Below the pieces are notes generated by a model that was not told the DNA's origin, did not search any database, and saw only the letters and a program-made list of their open reading frames with translations. 64,000 bases of DNA from Ramlibacter pinisoli. GTDB lineage: Bacteria > Pseudomonadota > Gammaproteobacteria > Burkholderiales > Burkholderiaceae_C. The first letter of the stretch is position 1, and each line of letters opens with the position of its first letter. The stretch spans positions 1,537,501 through 1,601,500 of the forward strand of contig NZ_WSEL01000009.1 of assembly GCF_009758015.1 (NCBI RefSeq), read 5' to 3'. Shown one piece after another: positions 34,510 through 43,393 of this stretch. The translations under genes and the position numbers were made by a program.

Positions 34510-35498
34510 AAGCGATCGAGATCACCCAACCGGGCGGCCCCGAGGTGCTGCGGGTGTGCGACCGCCCCACGCCGCCGGTCGGACCGCTGGACGTCCTGAT
34601 TCGGGTCGCGGCCGCGGGCGTCAACCGCCCGGACGTGCAGCAGCGCAAGGGCCTGTACCCGCCGCCACCCGGCGCCTCGGACATCCCGGGCCTGGACACC
34701 GCCGGCATCGTCGAGCAGGTGGGCACCCACGTCACGCGCTGGCGGCCAGGCGACCGCGTCTGCGCCCTGTCCAGCGGCGGCGGCTACGCCGAGCTGTGTT
34801 CCGTCCCACAGGGCCAGGTGTTGCCGGTGCCCGCCGGCCTCGGACTGGTGGAGGCCGCCTCGCTGCCGGAGGTGTTCTTCACTGCCTGGCACAACGTCTT
34901 CCAGCTGTCCCGGCTGGCTGCCGGCGAGACGTTGCTGGTCCACGGAGGCACCAGCGGCGTCGGCATGGCGGCCATGCAGATGGCGCGCGTGCTGCGCGAC
35001 GCGCGCGTGATCGCCACCGCCGGCACGGCGCAGAAATGCCGCATAAGCGAGGAGTACGGCGCCCACCACGCCGTCGACTACCACGGCGCCTGGGACGCGG
35101 CGGTCCGCGACTGGGCCGGCCCGCACGGGGTCGATGTGATCCTGGACTCGCAGGCGGCCGACTACGTGGCCCTGGAAGTCGAGCTGCTGGCCATCGGCGG
35201 ACGGCTCGCCCTGATCGCCAACCACCGCGGCGACCACTCCACGCTGCGCACGCGCGCCTTCGTGCAGCGCAGCCTCACCCTGACCGGCGCGCAGATCCGC
35301 CGCCGCGACACCGACTTCAAGCAGAAGATCGCTGACGAACTGGTGGCGCAGGCCTGGCCCGAACTGGCCAGCGGCCGCATCCGCACCCGCATCCAGTCGA
35401 CCTTCCCTCTCGAGCGCGCCGACGAGGCGCACGCCATCCTCGATCGCAACGAACAGATCGGCAAGGTCGTCCTGGTGGTCGACCCGGCCCTGGCCTGA
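34506..35498 (+). CDS. NAD(P)H:quinone oxidoreductase / enoyl reductase, MDR superfamily
   Basis: 330 residues: AAAGVNRPDVQQRKGLYPPP, DIPGLDTAGIVEQVG, and the cofactor-binding LLVHGGTSGVGMAAMQMARV. No catalytic or structural zinc cysteine cluster is visible, as in the quinone oxidoreductase (TED2/PIG3-like) group. It probably reduces an enone or quinone intermediate with NADPH. Coupled to the preceding flavoprotein gene. Confidence 0.9.
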   Translation: MKAIEITQPGGPEVLRVCDRPTPPVGPLDVLIRVAAAGVNRPDVQQRKGLYPPPPGASDIPGLDTAGIVEQVGTHVTRWRPGDRVCALSSGGGYAELCSVPQGQVLPVPAGLGLVEAASLPEVFFTAWHNVFQLSRLAAGETLLVHGGTSGVGMAAMQMARVLRDARVIATAGTAQKCRISEEYGAHHAVDYHGAWDAAVRDWAGPHGVDVILDSQAADYVALEVELLAIGGRLALIANHRGDHSTLRTRAFVQRSLTLTGAQIRRRDTDFKQKIADELVAQAWPELASGRIRTRIQSTFPLERADEAHAILDRNEQIGKVVLVVDPALA

Positions 35499-35530
35499 CC
35501 CCTCCATTCAACCCCACACACAGGAACACC

Positions 35531-36394
35531 ATGAAGTTCATCAGCTTCGAGCGCAACGGCCAGGCCTCTTACGGCATCGTGCAGGAGGACCGTGTCCTTG
35601 ACCTCGGTGCCGCGCTGGGCGGCCGTGCCCCCGACCTGAAGTCGCTGATCGCCCAGGGCCTGGTGACCGAGGCGATCGCGCTCGGCAAGCGTGAGCAAGG
35701 CTCAGTGGCGCTGGCCGAAGTCCGGCAGTTGCCGGTGATCCCCAACCCCGGAAAGATCATCTGCGTGGGCCTCAACTACGGCGAGCACGTGCGCGAGACC
35801 GGCCGCGAGACCACGGAGAGCCCGGCGCTGTTCGTGCGTTTCCCGGACTCGCAGGTCGCGCATGGAGAGGCGATCGTGCGGCCGCCGGAATCCGAGCGGC
35901 TCGACTATGAGGGCGAGATCGCCATCGTCATCGGCAAGGGCGGGCGCCGCATCGCGGAGGACCAGGCCTGGAACCACATCGCGGGCTACGCCTGCTACAA
36001 CGACGGCTCCATCCGCGACTGGCAGCTCGCCACCACGCAGTGGACGGCCGGCAAGAACTTCTGGCGCACCGGCGGCTTCGGCCCCTGGATGGTCAGCGCC
36101 GACGAGATCGCGCCTGACCAGGTCATGACCCTGGTCACCCGGCTGAATGGCCAGGAGATGCAGCGCACGACCACCGACAAGATGATCCACGGCATCCCGC
36201 GCCAGATCGCCTACGTCTCGTCGTTCGTGCCGCTGTCCCCGGGCGATGTCATCGTCACCGGCACACCGGGCGGCGTGGGCGCCAAGCGCAACCCGCCGGT
36301 CTTCATGAAGGACGGCGACGTGGTCGAGATCGAGGTTGACGCAATCGGCATCCTGCGCAACCCGGTGCGCGACGAATCGCGGGCGGGGGCCTGA
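35531..36394 (+). CDS. Fumarylacetoacetate hydrolase family protein
   Basis: 287 residues. The FAH fold is marked by NPGKIICVGLNYGEHVRE, FVRFPDSQVAHGEAIV, LDYEGEIAIVIGKGGRRI (metal-binding Glu), GYACYNDGSIRDWQ, QWTAGKNFWRTGGFGP and GDVIVTGTPGGVG. Members hydrolyse or decarboxylate beta-diketo acids with Mg2+ (acylpyruvate hydrolase, 2-hydroxyhepta-2,4-diene-1,7-dioate isomerase). In this operon it could cleave or isomerise the product made by the flavoprotein and reductase steps. Confidence 0.92.
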   Translation: MKFISFERNGQASYGIVQEDRVLDLGAALGGRAPDLKSLIAQGLVTEAIALGKREQGSVALAEVRQLPVIPNPGKIICVGLNYGEHVRETGRETTESPALFVRFPDSQVAHGEAIVRPPESERLDYEGEIAIVIGKGGRRIAEDQAWNHIAGYACYNDGSIRDWQLATTQWTAGKNFWRTGGFGPWMVSADEIAPDQVMTLVTRLNGQEMQRTTTDKMIHGIPRQIAYVSSFVPLSPGDVIVTGTPGGVGAKRNPPVFMKDGDVVEIEVDAIGILRNPVRDESRAGA

Positions 36395-36395
36395 G

Positions 36396-38468
36396 ATGCA
36401 GAAGGGAAGCCGACTGGCCGCCGACATCGGCGGCACCTTCACCGACGTCGCGTACTTCGACCCGGCCACCGGCGCACTGTCGCTGGGCAAGACGCTGAGC
36501 ACGCCCGGCCGCATGGTGGACGGCATCGCCGGCGGCGTGGCCAAGGCCGGCACGACGTTTGCGCGGCCCGAGACCTTCCTGCACGGCTCCACGGTCGTCA
36601 TCAACACGTTGCTGGAGCGCAAGGGGACCCGCACGGCGCTGCTGGTCACCGAGGGCTTCCGCGATATCTACGAGATCGGCCGCATCAATCGGCCGGACGC
36701 CTACAACTTGTTCTTCCGCAAGCACGTGCCGCTGGTCGAGCGGCGGTTGCGCTTCGAGGTGCGCGAGCGGCTGACGGCCGAGGGAACGGTGGACACGCCG
36801 CTCGACGAGGACGGTGTGCACCGCATCTGCGACCGGCTGGTCGAGGAAGGCATCGAGGCGGTCGCCATCCTGTTGCTGCACTGCTACGCCAACCCGGCGC
36901 ACGAGCTGGCCGTCAAGCGCATCGTGCAGCAGCGCCTGCCGCACGCCTTCGTCAGCGCTTCGCACGAGCTGTCGCAGGAGTACCGCGAGTTCGAACGCTG
37001 CTCCACGGCCGTGGCCAATGCCTACGTCGGTCCCATCGTCCGCCGCTATGTGTCGGGGATCGACGCCCACCTGAACCAGGCCGGCTTCGACGGCAAGTTC
37101 CTGCTGGTGCAGTCCACCGGCGGGTTATACGAGTCGCAGCAGGCCCAGGTGCAGTGCGTGCGCATGCTGGAGTCCGGTCCTGCCGCCGGCGTGATCGGCG
37201 CGCATGCGCTGTGCCGGGAGCTGGGCCTACGCAATGCGGTGGCCTTCGACATGGGCGGGACCACCGCCAAGGCGGGCGTGATCCACAACGACGCCGTGCT
37301 GACCACCAATCTGGCCATGGTCGGCGGCTACAACGAGGGCCTGCCGATCCAGATCCCGCTGGTCGACGTGTTCGAGGTCGGCACGGGTGGCGGGAGCATC
37401 GCCGAGGTGGACGTGGGCGGCGCCCTGCACGTGGGCCCCCGCAGCGCCGGCGCCGAGCCCGGACCGGCCTGCTACGGTCGCGGCGGTACCTTCGCGACCG
37501 TCACCGATGCCAACCTGGTCCTCGGCCGGCTGGGCGTCGCGAGCTTCCTGGGGGGCGAGATGCCGCTGGACCGCGACGCTGCGGCGACGGCGATCCGCGA
37601 GCGCGTGGCCCGGCCGCTGGGCCTGGACGAAGTGGCCGCGGCCGAGGGCATCCTGCGCATCGCGGTCACCAAGATGTCCTATGCGGTCAAGGGCGTGTCG
37701 ACCGAGCGCGGCTTCGATGCGGCGGCCTTTCCCCTCATCGCCTACGGCGGCGCCGGGCCGCTGCACGCCAGTGCCATCGGCCGCGAGATCGGCATGCGCC
37801 AACTGATCATTCCGCGCGCGCCGGGCCACTTCTGCGCCTTCGGCATGCTGCATTCGGACCTGCGCTACGACAATGTTCGAACCACGTTCCGCAAGCTCGA
37901 GGAGATGGACTTCACCGAGGTCGAACACGCCTTCGAGGAACTGGCCGCCATCGGCCGGCGCACGCTGACTGAGAGCCGGGTGAAGACCGCCTCGGTGAAC
38001 GTGGACTACGCCGCCGACATGCGCTATGTGGGCCAGGAGCATTCCGTGACGGTGGACCTGGTGCCCGGCATGCTCGCCGCGCGCGACCGGAAGGCCCTGA
38101 AGCGGCGCTTTGACGAGGTCCACCAGCAGCGCTACGGCACCTGCGCCCCGGCCGAGAAGGTGGAGATCGTCACCCTGCGCGCGGCGGTGATCGGGGTGAT
38201 GGACAAGCCTTCGATGGAGACCATCGCGACCGGTGATGCCGCGCCCCCGGCCGCCGCACGCCGTGGCAGCCGCGAGGTCTACTACAGCGAACTGAGCCGC
38301 ACCGTGCCCGCGATGGTGTTCGACCGCGACCGGCTGCTGGCGGGCAACCGAATCGATGGCCCCGCGCTGGTGGAGGAGCACGCATCCACCACCGTCCTCC
38401 TTCCGGGCGACCGGCTCGAGGTGGACGCATACGGCAACCTGAGGATCGAACTGGGAGGAAAGACATGA
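36396..38468 (+). CDS. hyuA: Hydantoinase/oxoprolinase/acetone-carboxylase family, subunit A
   Basis: 690 residues. The ASKHA-type ATP site is visible in RLAADIGGTFTDVAYFD near the N-terminus and AFDMGGTTAKAGVI near residue 285, with FEVGTGGGSIAEVD and GAEPGPACYGRGG. Family members are ATP-dependent amidohydrolases (hydantoinase, 5-oxoprolinase) or carboxylases (acetone, acetophenone). The ATG at 36396 lies one base after the FAH stop codon. It forms a complex with the HyuB subunit encoded next. Operon context with a FAH enzyme and quinone reductase fits a carboxylase at least as well as a hydantoinase; sequence alone does not decide. Confidence 0.9.
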   Translation: MQKGSRLAADIGGTFTDVAYFDPATGALSLGKTLSTPGRMVDGIAGGVAKAGTTFARPETFLHGSTVVINTLLERKGTRTALLVTEGFRDIYEIGRINRPDAYNLFFRKHVPLVERRLRFEVRERLTAEGTVDTPLDEDGVHRICDRLVEEGIEAVAILLLHCYANPAHELAVKRIVQQRLPHAFVSASHELSQEYREFERCSTAVANAYVGPIVRRYVSGIDAHLNQAGFDGKFLLVQSTGGLYESQQAQVQCVRMLESGPAAGVIGAHALCRELGLRNAVAFDMGGTTAKAGVIHNDAVLTTNLAMVGGYNEGLPIQIPLVDVFEVGTGGGSIAEVDVGGALHVGPRSAGAEPGPACYGRGGTFATVTDANLVLGRLGVASFLGGEMPLDRDAAATAIRERVARPLGLDEVAAAEGILRIAVTKMSYAVKGVSTERGFDAAAFPLIAYGGAGPLHASAIGREIGMRQLIIPRAPGHFCAFGMLHSDLRYDNVRTTFRKLEEMDFTEVEHAFEELAAIGRRTLTESRVKTASVNVDYAADMRYVGQEHSVTVDLVPGMLAARDRKALKRRFDEVHQQRYGTCAPAEKVEIVTLRAAVIGVMDKPSMETIATGDAAPPAAARRGSREVYYSELSRTVPAMVFDRDRLLAGNRIDGPALVEEHASTTVLLPGDRLEVDAYGNLRIELGGKT

Positions 38469-40228
38469 CCACGCCAACCGGGCGCCCGCACACGGATGCG
38501 GTGCTGACAGAAATCGTGCGCAACGGCGTGCTGGCCGTGACCGAGGAAATGAAGACCAACCTCATGCGCACGGCCTACAACATGATTATCTACGAGGCCC
38601 TGGACTTCACGGTGGGCCTGTTCACCGCCGAGGGCGAGACCATCTCCATCGGCATCGGGCTGCCCAGCTTCATCCGCGGCATGTCCAACACGATCAAGGC
38701 CAAGCTGGCGCACTACGTCGACCCGGAGAACGGCTCGATCGGGCCCGATGACATCCTGGTCACAAACGACGCCTACACCACCGGCAGCCACCTCAACCAC
38801 TTCACCTTCAGCCAGCCGATCTTCTGCGACGGCCGGCTCACGGCCTGGTCGTGTTGCATGGCGCACTGGCCCGACGTCGGAGGCTCTCTGGGCGGAGTCA
38901 CGTCGGACATCTACTCCGAGGGCCTGCAGATCCCGGTGATGAAGTACCAGGACGCCGGCCGAGTCAACCAGGACCTGGTGCGCATCATCAAGACCAACGT
39001 CCGGCTGGCCGAGCGCGCCATGGGCGACCTGCGAGCCCAAATCGTGGCAGTGAACACCGGCCACCGGCGCTTCTCGGAGTTGCTGGCCCGCTACGGCCGC
39101 GAGCCGGTGCTGGCGTCCATTGCCAACATCATGGACCTGTCCGAGGCCGCGGCCCGGGCCCGCACCCGCTCGATCCCGGACGGCATCTACGAGGCCGAGT
39201 CGTTCATGGACGACGACGGGCTGGACCTGGGGACGCGCGTGCCCATCAAGGTGCGCGTGATCAAAAAGGACGACCAGATCACGGTTGACCTGTCCGAGGT
39301 GGCCCCACAGGTGCGCGGCTTCTTCAACTCCGGCCCGAGCACCGGCTACTCCTGCGCGCAGGTGGCCTACAAGTGCCTGACCTCGCCGACCGACTACCCG
39401 ATCAACGAAGGCAGCTTCCGGCCGCTGAAGGTGATCGTGCCCGAGGGAACGGTGGTCAGCGCCAGCAAGCCGGCCGCGATGCGGAAGTGGATGACCTTCC
39501 CGATGACCGTAGTCGACACCATCTTCAAGGCCATGGCGCAGGCCATTCCCGACCGCACCATTGCCGCCCACCACGCCGATCTGGTGATCGCCCTGTTCCA
39601 CGGCATCTCGCCGAAAGACGGGCAGTTCTTCATCGGCTTCATCGGTCCCACCGGCGGCGGCTGGGGGGCGAAGCAGTCCGAGGACGGCATGAGCGGCGTG
39701 GTGTGCTCCAACGACGGCGATACCCACAACAGTCCTTGCGAGCAGTTGGAGGCCAAGTACCCGATCCTGATCGAGCGACAGGCCCTGCGGCCAGACTCGG
39801 GTGGTGCCGGCCTTCACCGCGGCGGCCTGGGCACCGAGACGGTTGTGCGGGCCCGCGCGACGCTGGCAGTGGACATCCAGTCCGACCGCATGCACTGTCC
39901 GCCCTGGGGACTGGAAGGCGGGCACGCCGGTCTGGCCAATGAGGTGTTCGTCGCGGCTAAGGGGGAAGACCCGGCGCAGCAGCAGACGGGCAAGGTGCGC
40001 AACCAGCGACTGCGCTCGGGCGATCGGCTGTTCCTGCGCGCCGGCGGCGGTGGCGGCTTCGGCCCGCCCGAACAGCGCGACCCCGAGCTGGTGGCCCACG
40101 ACGTGCGCCAGGGCTACGTGGGCGCCGATGGCGCGCGGGAGAAGTACAAGGTGGTGCTGCGCGGCGACGGCAGCGTCGACGGCGCGGCCACGCAGGCCCT
40201 GCGCTCGGCCCGCGCCGTCCCGGGGTGA
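38465..40228 (+). CDS. hyuB: Hydantoinase/oxoprolinase/acetone-carboxylase family, subunit B
   Basis: 587 residues with the HyuB landmarks: EEMKTNLMRTAYNMII, GIGLPSFIRGMSNTI, LVTNDAYTTGSHLNHF, ACMAHWPD-type segment (SCCMAHWPDVGG), FNSGPSTGYSCAQVAYKCL, the Gly-rich TGGGWGAKQSEDGMSG, DTHNSPCEQLE and RAGGGGGFGPPEQRDPE. The start overlaps the hyuA stop (ATGA) after GGGAGGAAAGAC. Full length, no disruption. Confidence 0.92.
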   Translation: MTTPTGRPHTDAVLTEIVRNGVLAVTEEMKTNLMRTAYNMIIYEALDFTVGLFTAEGETISIGIGLPSFIRGMSNTIKAKLAHYVDPENGSIGPDDILVTNDAYTTGSHLNHFTFSQPIFCDGRLTAWSCCMAHWPDVGGSLGGVTSDIYSEGLQIPVMKYQDAGRVNQDLVRIIKTNVRLAERAMGDLRAQIVAVNTGHRRFSELLARYGREPVLASIANIMDLSEAAARARTRSIPDGIYEAESFMDDDGLDLGTRVPIKVRVIKKDDQITVDLSEVAPQVRGFFNSGPSTGYSCAQVAYKCLTSPTDYPINEGSFRPLKVIVPEGTVVSASKPAAMRKWMTFPMTVVDTIFKAMAQAIPDRTIAAHHADLVIALFHGISPKDGQFFIGFIGPTGGGWGAKQSEDGMSGVVCSNDGDTHNSPCEQLEAKYPILIERQALRPDSGGAGLHRGGLGTETVVRARATLAVDIQSDRMHCPPWGLEGGHAGLANEVFVAAKGEDPAQQQTGKVRNQRLRSGDRLFLRAGGGGGFGPPEQRDPELVAHDVRQGYVGADGAREKYKVVLRGDGSVDGAATQALRSARAVPG

Positions 40229-40251
40229 GCAGCGGCATTACAGGAGCCCGC

Positions 40252-40623
40252 ATGACCGCTCCCGCCAACTCCGGTGCCATCGCGTTGCGCGCCATCGGCC
40301 TCATGGCCGAGTGGCGCCGGCTGGGCGCGGCCCACCTGGCGCTGGGCGGCGGCGTGTCCTGCGCTTGCGGCTCGGCGTTCGACGGTATATCCGTCGAGGA
40401 CCTCGAGCACGATCTGGTCGACTACGTCCACGAGAAGCACCGCGGGACGCCGGCGCTAGGCCTGCTGTTCGCGGCCGCTGGCTGCACCAGCGACGCCAGC
40501 TGCGACCTCGCCACCCTGCTGCGCACCATTGCCGAAGCGCGCATCGACGATCCGGCCCTGCTGGAGGCGCTGCTCGCCGATCTTGAACGCGCCATTTCAG
40601 GTCTCGCGAACGACCGGCGCTGA
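40252..40623 (+). CDS. Small Cys-containing protein, putative third subunit of the HyuAB complex
   Basis: 123 residues, mostly helical, with a pair C37-A-C39 in GGGVSCACGSAFDG and a second pair C78/C84 in AAAGCTSDASCD; these four could bind a metal. The ATG follows AGGAG and lies 23 bases after hyuB, so it is the last gene of the operon. I recognise no family. By size and position it recalls the small gamma-type subunits of acetone and acetophenone carboxylases, but the sequence similarity is not evident by eye. Confidence 0.65.
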   Translation: MTAPANSGAIALRAIGLMAEWRRLGAAHLALGGGVSCACGSAFDGISVEDLEHDLVDYVHEKHRGTPALGLLFAAAGCTSDASCDLATLLRTIAEARIDDPALLEALLADLERAISGLANDRR

Positions 40624-40740
40624 CGCAGGGCACAGGAGGGCTGGGGGATCAGGCGAGCAGATCTCGACCGGCTTACGCGGACGGCTGGCCAGAGGCCCGG
40701 GCGGCCTCAGGCTGGTGGGCCGGAGTGGCGAGCATCGTGG

Positions 40741-41083
40741 GTGGAGCACTTGCGGGCCACGCACGGCGCCCACCTGGAGTGGACGCTCGAGCGCCTTGTG
40801 CACTGGCGCTAGACCAATGGGGTGGCGACCGGCCGCACGTCGCTCGTCTGCTTGAAGAGCGGCGCCATCCCTAGCACGGCTACCGCGCCCGCCTGGGCCT
40901 GCTCTCGCTGGCAAGGAAGTGCGGCAAGCCCACGCTCGAAGCTGCGTGCCTGGTGGCGCTAGAGATGGGCACGGCGTGCCACAGCCTCGTGCGAGACATC
41001 CTGGCCAACGGGCGCGACAAGGTCGCCCTTGGCAGTTTCCTGGCCGACAAACATGCTTGCGCCGCTGTCCGATCAGCCCGGTA
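40741..41083 (+). pseudogene. IS21-family istA transposase relic
   Basis: VEHLRATHGAHLEWTLERL in one frame, ended by TAG at 40810, then after a frameshift ARLLEERRHP, a second TAG (40871-40873), HGYRARLGLLSLARKCGKP, LEAACLVALEMGTACHSL and VRDILANGRDKV. This is the C-terminal third of IstA, whose family consensus reads RPHPEQGYRxCLGLLRLAR at the same place. Two stops and a frameshift mean that it is dead; neither istB nor inverted repeats are seen. Confidence 0.75.
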
Positions 41084-41581
41084 GCGGCGGCGGGGTCGAG
41101 GGCGATGGTTCACGCCCAAGTTCCGCCCTTCGCTCAGTCCCTGATGTCACCCGAGTGAGCGCTTGTCACCGCAGGGCTCTGAACCCGGCGCGTGTCGCCA
41201 TTCCTCGCGTTGCCGGGTGCTTCCAGCTCGGTCCGATTTCGTAATCGGAAGTTCTTGCCTGCGAGGCACCTACCGAAGGAGCATCCCCGCGCAGGCCTCA
41301 AGTTGCCGTGGCCTGAAAACTCGTTGGCACCCGTGGCAGAAGATCTTCCGACAGCATCACGGCCGCCTTTACCGGCGGGAACACTCCCGCCGCTGCAGAT
41401 TCCACCTTTCGAGCCTCGCTCCAAGGCGGTTCACCGTAACCATGGCTACACGATCCATGGTTTCAGCAACTTGCCCTTCGCCGCAAAGGCCCCTTGTCGT
41501 TTCGCGCCGGATCGTTCACGCACTTCCCGTTCTTGTCGGTCGCTCGGCTGCGTCCGGATCACCGTCGGACGGGGGTGGCCT
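41084..41581. other. Region left of the integrase genes, no supported gene
   Basis: No convincing coding frame. It holds an inverted repeat AACCATGG (41437-41444) / CCATGGTT (41454-41461), possibly a binding site upstream of the DUF4224-integrase pair. Confidence 0.4.
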
Positions 41582-41836
41582 GTGAGCGGGATCACGCTGT
41601 CTACGGACGAACTCGTTGCCTTGACCGGCTACCAGCAGGCCACAAGGCAGCTTGCCGTGTTGCACACCCGCGGGTTTCTGCGCGCATTCATCAGCCGCCG
41701 CGGCGATCTGGTGCTGGAGCGAGCGCACTACGAATCTGTGAGCAGGGGCGAAGTTCACGCAGTCGTCGATGGAAAGGTCCTCGCCCAGCCGGTGCGCAAG
41801 CAGGCCAATCTCGAGTTCCTGAAGGGGAAGGCATGA
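41582..41836 (+). CDS. DUF4224 domain protein, phage-associated
   Basis: 84 residues. Begins ITLSTDELVALTGYQQATRQ and continues LAVLHTRGFLRAFISRRGD, the DUF4224 pattern seen in small proteins encoded directly upstream of prophage integrases, where a role as excisionase or directionality factor is suspected. The GTG start follows GGGGG. Its stop overlaps the integrase start (ATGA), so the two are translationally coupled. Confidence 0.8.
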   Translation: MSGITLSTDELVALTGYQQATRQLAVLHTRGFLRAFISRRGDLVLERAHYESVSRGEVHAVVDGKVLAQPVRKQANLEFLKGKA

Positions 41837-42930
41837 CGCGCCCCCGCGAAGTCGCAGACGGACTTCCCTATCGCGTGTACGAGCGGTACGGCAAGCGTGT
41901 CTATTCAATCGGCTACAAGCTTCCGTCCAACAAGTGGGCGTTCAGCTACCAGTGCAAGGTGACCGACCGCCGGGGAATCGCAATCGCACGCAAGAAGGCC
42001 ATCCTGGAATCCCAGAACGTCACGAACGACGCGCCCATCGGCGCCTTCGCCGGCCTTGTCAATGCGTGGTTCGCATGGCAGGAGGCGATGCCCCAAGCCA
42101 ACGGGCACAAGCGCGCGGAATCAACGATCAACGAGAACCGTCGGGAGGCAAACAATCTGGTCCGCGCCTGGGGCCATTTTGAGCCGCGCGAGATCACCAA
42201 GAAAATGGGCGCCGACTACCTTGAGGCATGCTTCGCCACCCGCCCGAAGAAGGGCAACAAGGAGATGGCGCTTGCCTCCGTGATCCTCGAGTGGGGGGCC
42301 GGCAAGGGCCTGCTGGAGACGAACCCTCTGGCAAACCTGGTCAAGAACATCGTCCGGAGCGATGTGCCCAAGCGTCGCGTGAGCGCCGAGGAACTCAAGC
42401 GGGCCGTGGAGACCGGCCGCAAGATGGGCGGCGCTTGCCACATCGTTGCCATGGGCCTCAAGACCGCCTGGCTGTGCGTTCGGCGATCCGTCGAAGTGCG
42501 TGCCCTCACCGTGGAGGGCATCACAGCTGAGGGCATCAAGTGGTCCGACGGCAAGGATCCGACCAAACCTGCGGCGCTCATCGAGTGGAGCGACGACTTG
42601 CGCGAGGCCATCAACGAAACCCTGGCCATCAAGCGCTTCGAGGACGCCGGCACCATGTACCTGTTCGGGAACATGCGCGGGCAGCGCTACACCAAGGGCG
42701 GCTGGAAGAAGATCCTGCACAACCTGATGACCGAGTGCGAGCGGGTCGCCAAGCTGGAGGGTAAGCCGTTCGCCAAGTTCAGCCTGCAGGACTGCCGCCC
42801 CATGGGCGTGACGGACAAGCTCGAGAAGGGTCACACGGACGTCAAGGACGCCACCTTGCACAGCAGCGACAAGATGATCGCGGCGACGTACGACCGCCGC
42901 CGGGTGCGGCGCGCGACGCCCGTGACCTGA
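41833..42930 (+). CDS. int: Phage-type tyrosine recombinase (integrase)
   Basis: 365 residues: an N-terminal arm-binding and SAM-like core-binding region (residues 1-165) and a catalytic domain with Arg near 217-218 (AWLCVRRSVEVRALT), Arg322 in SLQDCRPMGVTDKL, His343 in DATLHSSDKM and the nucleophile Tyr353 in ATYDRRR. The usual H-x-x-R box reads Q319-D-C-R322. The gene runs toward tRNA-Asp and ends 90 bases from it, the classic arrangement for an island integrated at a tRNA 3' end. It is intact, but no phage structural genes are nearby. Confidence 0.88.
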   Translation: MTRPREVADGLPYRVYERYGKRVYSIGYKLPSNKWAFSYQCKVTDRRGIAIARKKAILESQNVTNDAPIGAFAGLVNAWFAWQEAMPQANGHKRAESTINENRREANNLVRAWGHFEPREITKKMGADYLEACFATRPKKGNKEMALASVILEWGAGKGLLETNPLANLVKNIVRSDVPKRRVSAEELKRAVETGRKMGGACHIVAMGLKTAWLCVRRSVEVRALTVEGITAEGIKWSDGKDPTKPAALIEWSDDLREAINETLAIKRFEDAGTMYLFGNMRGQRYTKGGWKKILHNLMTECERVAKLEGKPFAKFSLQDCRPMGVTDKLEKGHTDVKDATLHSSDKMIAATYDRRRVRRATPVT

Positions 42931-42934
42931 GATG

Positions 42935-42967
42935 CTTATTCCAAAAACCCGGACTTATTCCAAAAAC
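42935..42967. repeat. 14-bp direct repeat next to the integrase
   Basis: CTTATTCCAAAAAC occurs at 42935-42948 and 42954-42967, 19 bases apart, between the integrase stop and tRNA-Asp. Position and spacing would suit arm-type binding sites of the recombinase; the second copy merges into the terminator. Confidence 0.6.
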
Positions 42968-42971
42968 GAAA

Positions 42972-43003
42972 AACGGGTTCCAGTCTTGCGACCGGAACCC
43001 GTT
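42972..43003 (-). terminator. Rho-independent terminator of the tRNA operon
   Basis: Perfect 10-bp arms AACGGGTTCC (42972-42981) and GGAACCCGTT (42994-43003) with a 12-base loop. On the minus strand the stem is followed by TTTCGTTTTTG, a U-rich run, just 17 bases beyond the tRNA-Asp CCA. On the plus strand the T6 at 43015-43020 could make it bidirectional and end the integrase transcript. Confidence 0.85.
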
Positions 43004-43019
43004 GATCTTCCTCGTTTTT

Positions 43020-43096
43020 TGGCGGAGTGGACGGGACTCGAACCCGCGACCCCCGGCGTGACAGGCCGGTATTCTAACCAACTGAACTACCACTCC
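43020..43096 (-). tRNA. tRNA-Asp (GTC)
   Basis: 77 bases with encoded CCA. Acceptor stem GGAGTGG/CCACTCC, discriminator G, anticodon loop CTGTCAC (anticodon GTC), T-loop GGTTCGAGTCC. Its 3' end faces the integrase gene and is the probable attachment site of the element. Confidence 0.97.
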
Positions 43097-43166
43097 ACGT
43101 GGTGCGGCGTTTTGCTCTTGCGAGCCAAGTGCCTGCCACTTGTGCCTCGATCACTGACGTGAATCT

Positions 43167-43242
43167 TGGCGACCCTACGGGGATTCGAACCCCGGTACTC
43201 ACCGTGAAAGGGTGATGTCCTAGGCCTCTAGACGATAGGGTC
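43167..43242 (-). tRNA. tRNA-Glu (TTC)
   Basis: 76 bases with encoded CCA. Anticodon loop CTTTCAC within CACCC/GGGTG (anticodon TTC), T-loop GGTTCGAATCC, discriminator G. Substrate of the glutamyl-tRNA synthetase encoded just upstream. Confidence 0.97.
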
Positions 43243-43282
43243 GTAACCTAGGGAATTGCTTCCGTCTCTCTCGACACTTTGA

Positions 43283-43358
<76 letters not shown>

Positions 43359-43393
43359 GTTGGGTGTCGAGCCTCGAATTCTAACCCAAAAAA

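Noticed and set aside
41192..41836. A 214-residue protein ending in DUF4224
   Set aside because: The DUF4224 homology begins only at the GTG at 41582, which has its own ribosome site; the upstream 130 codons look non-coding.
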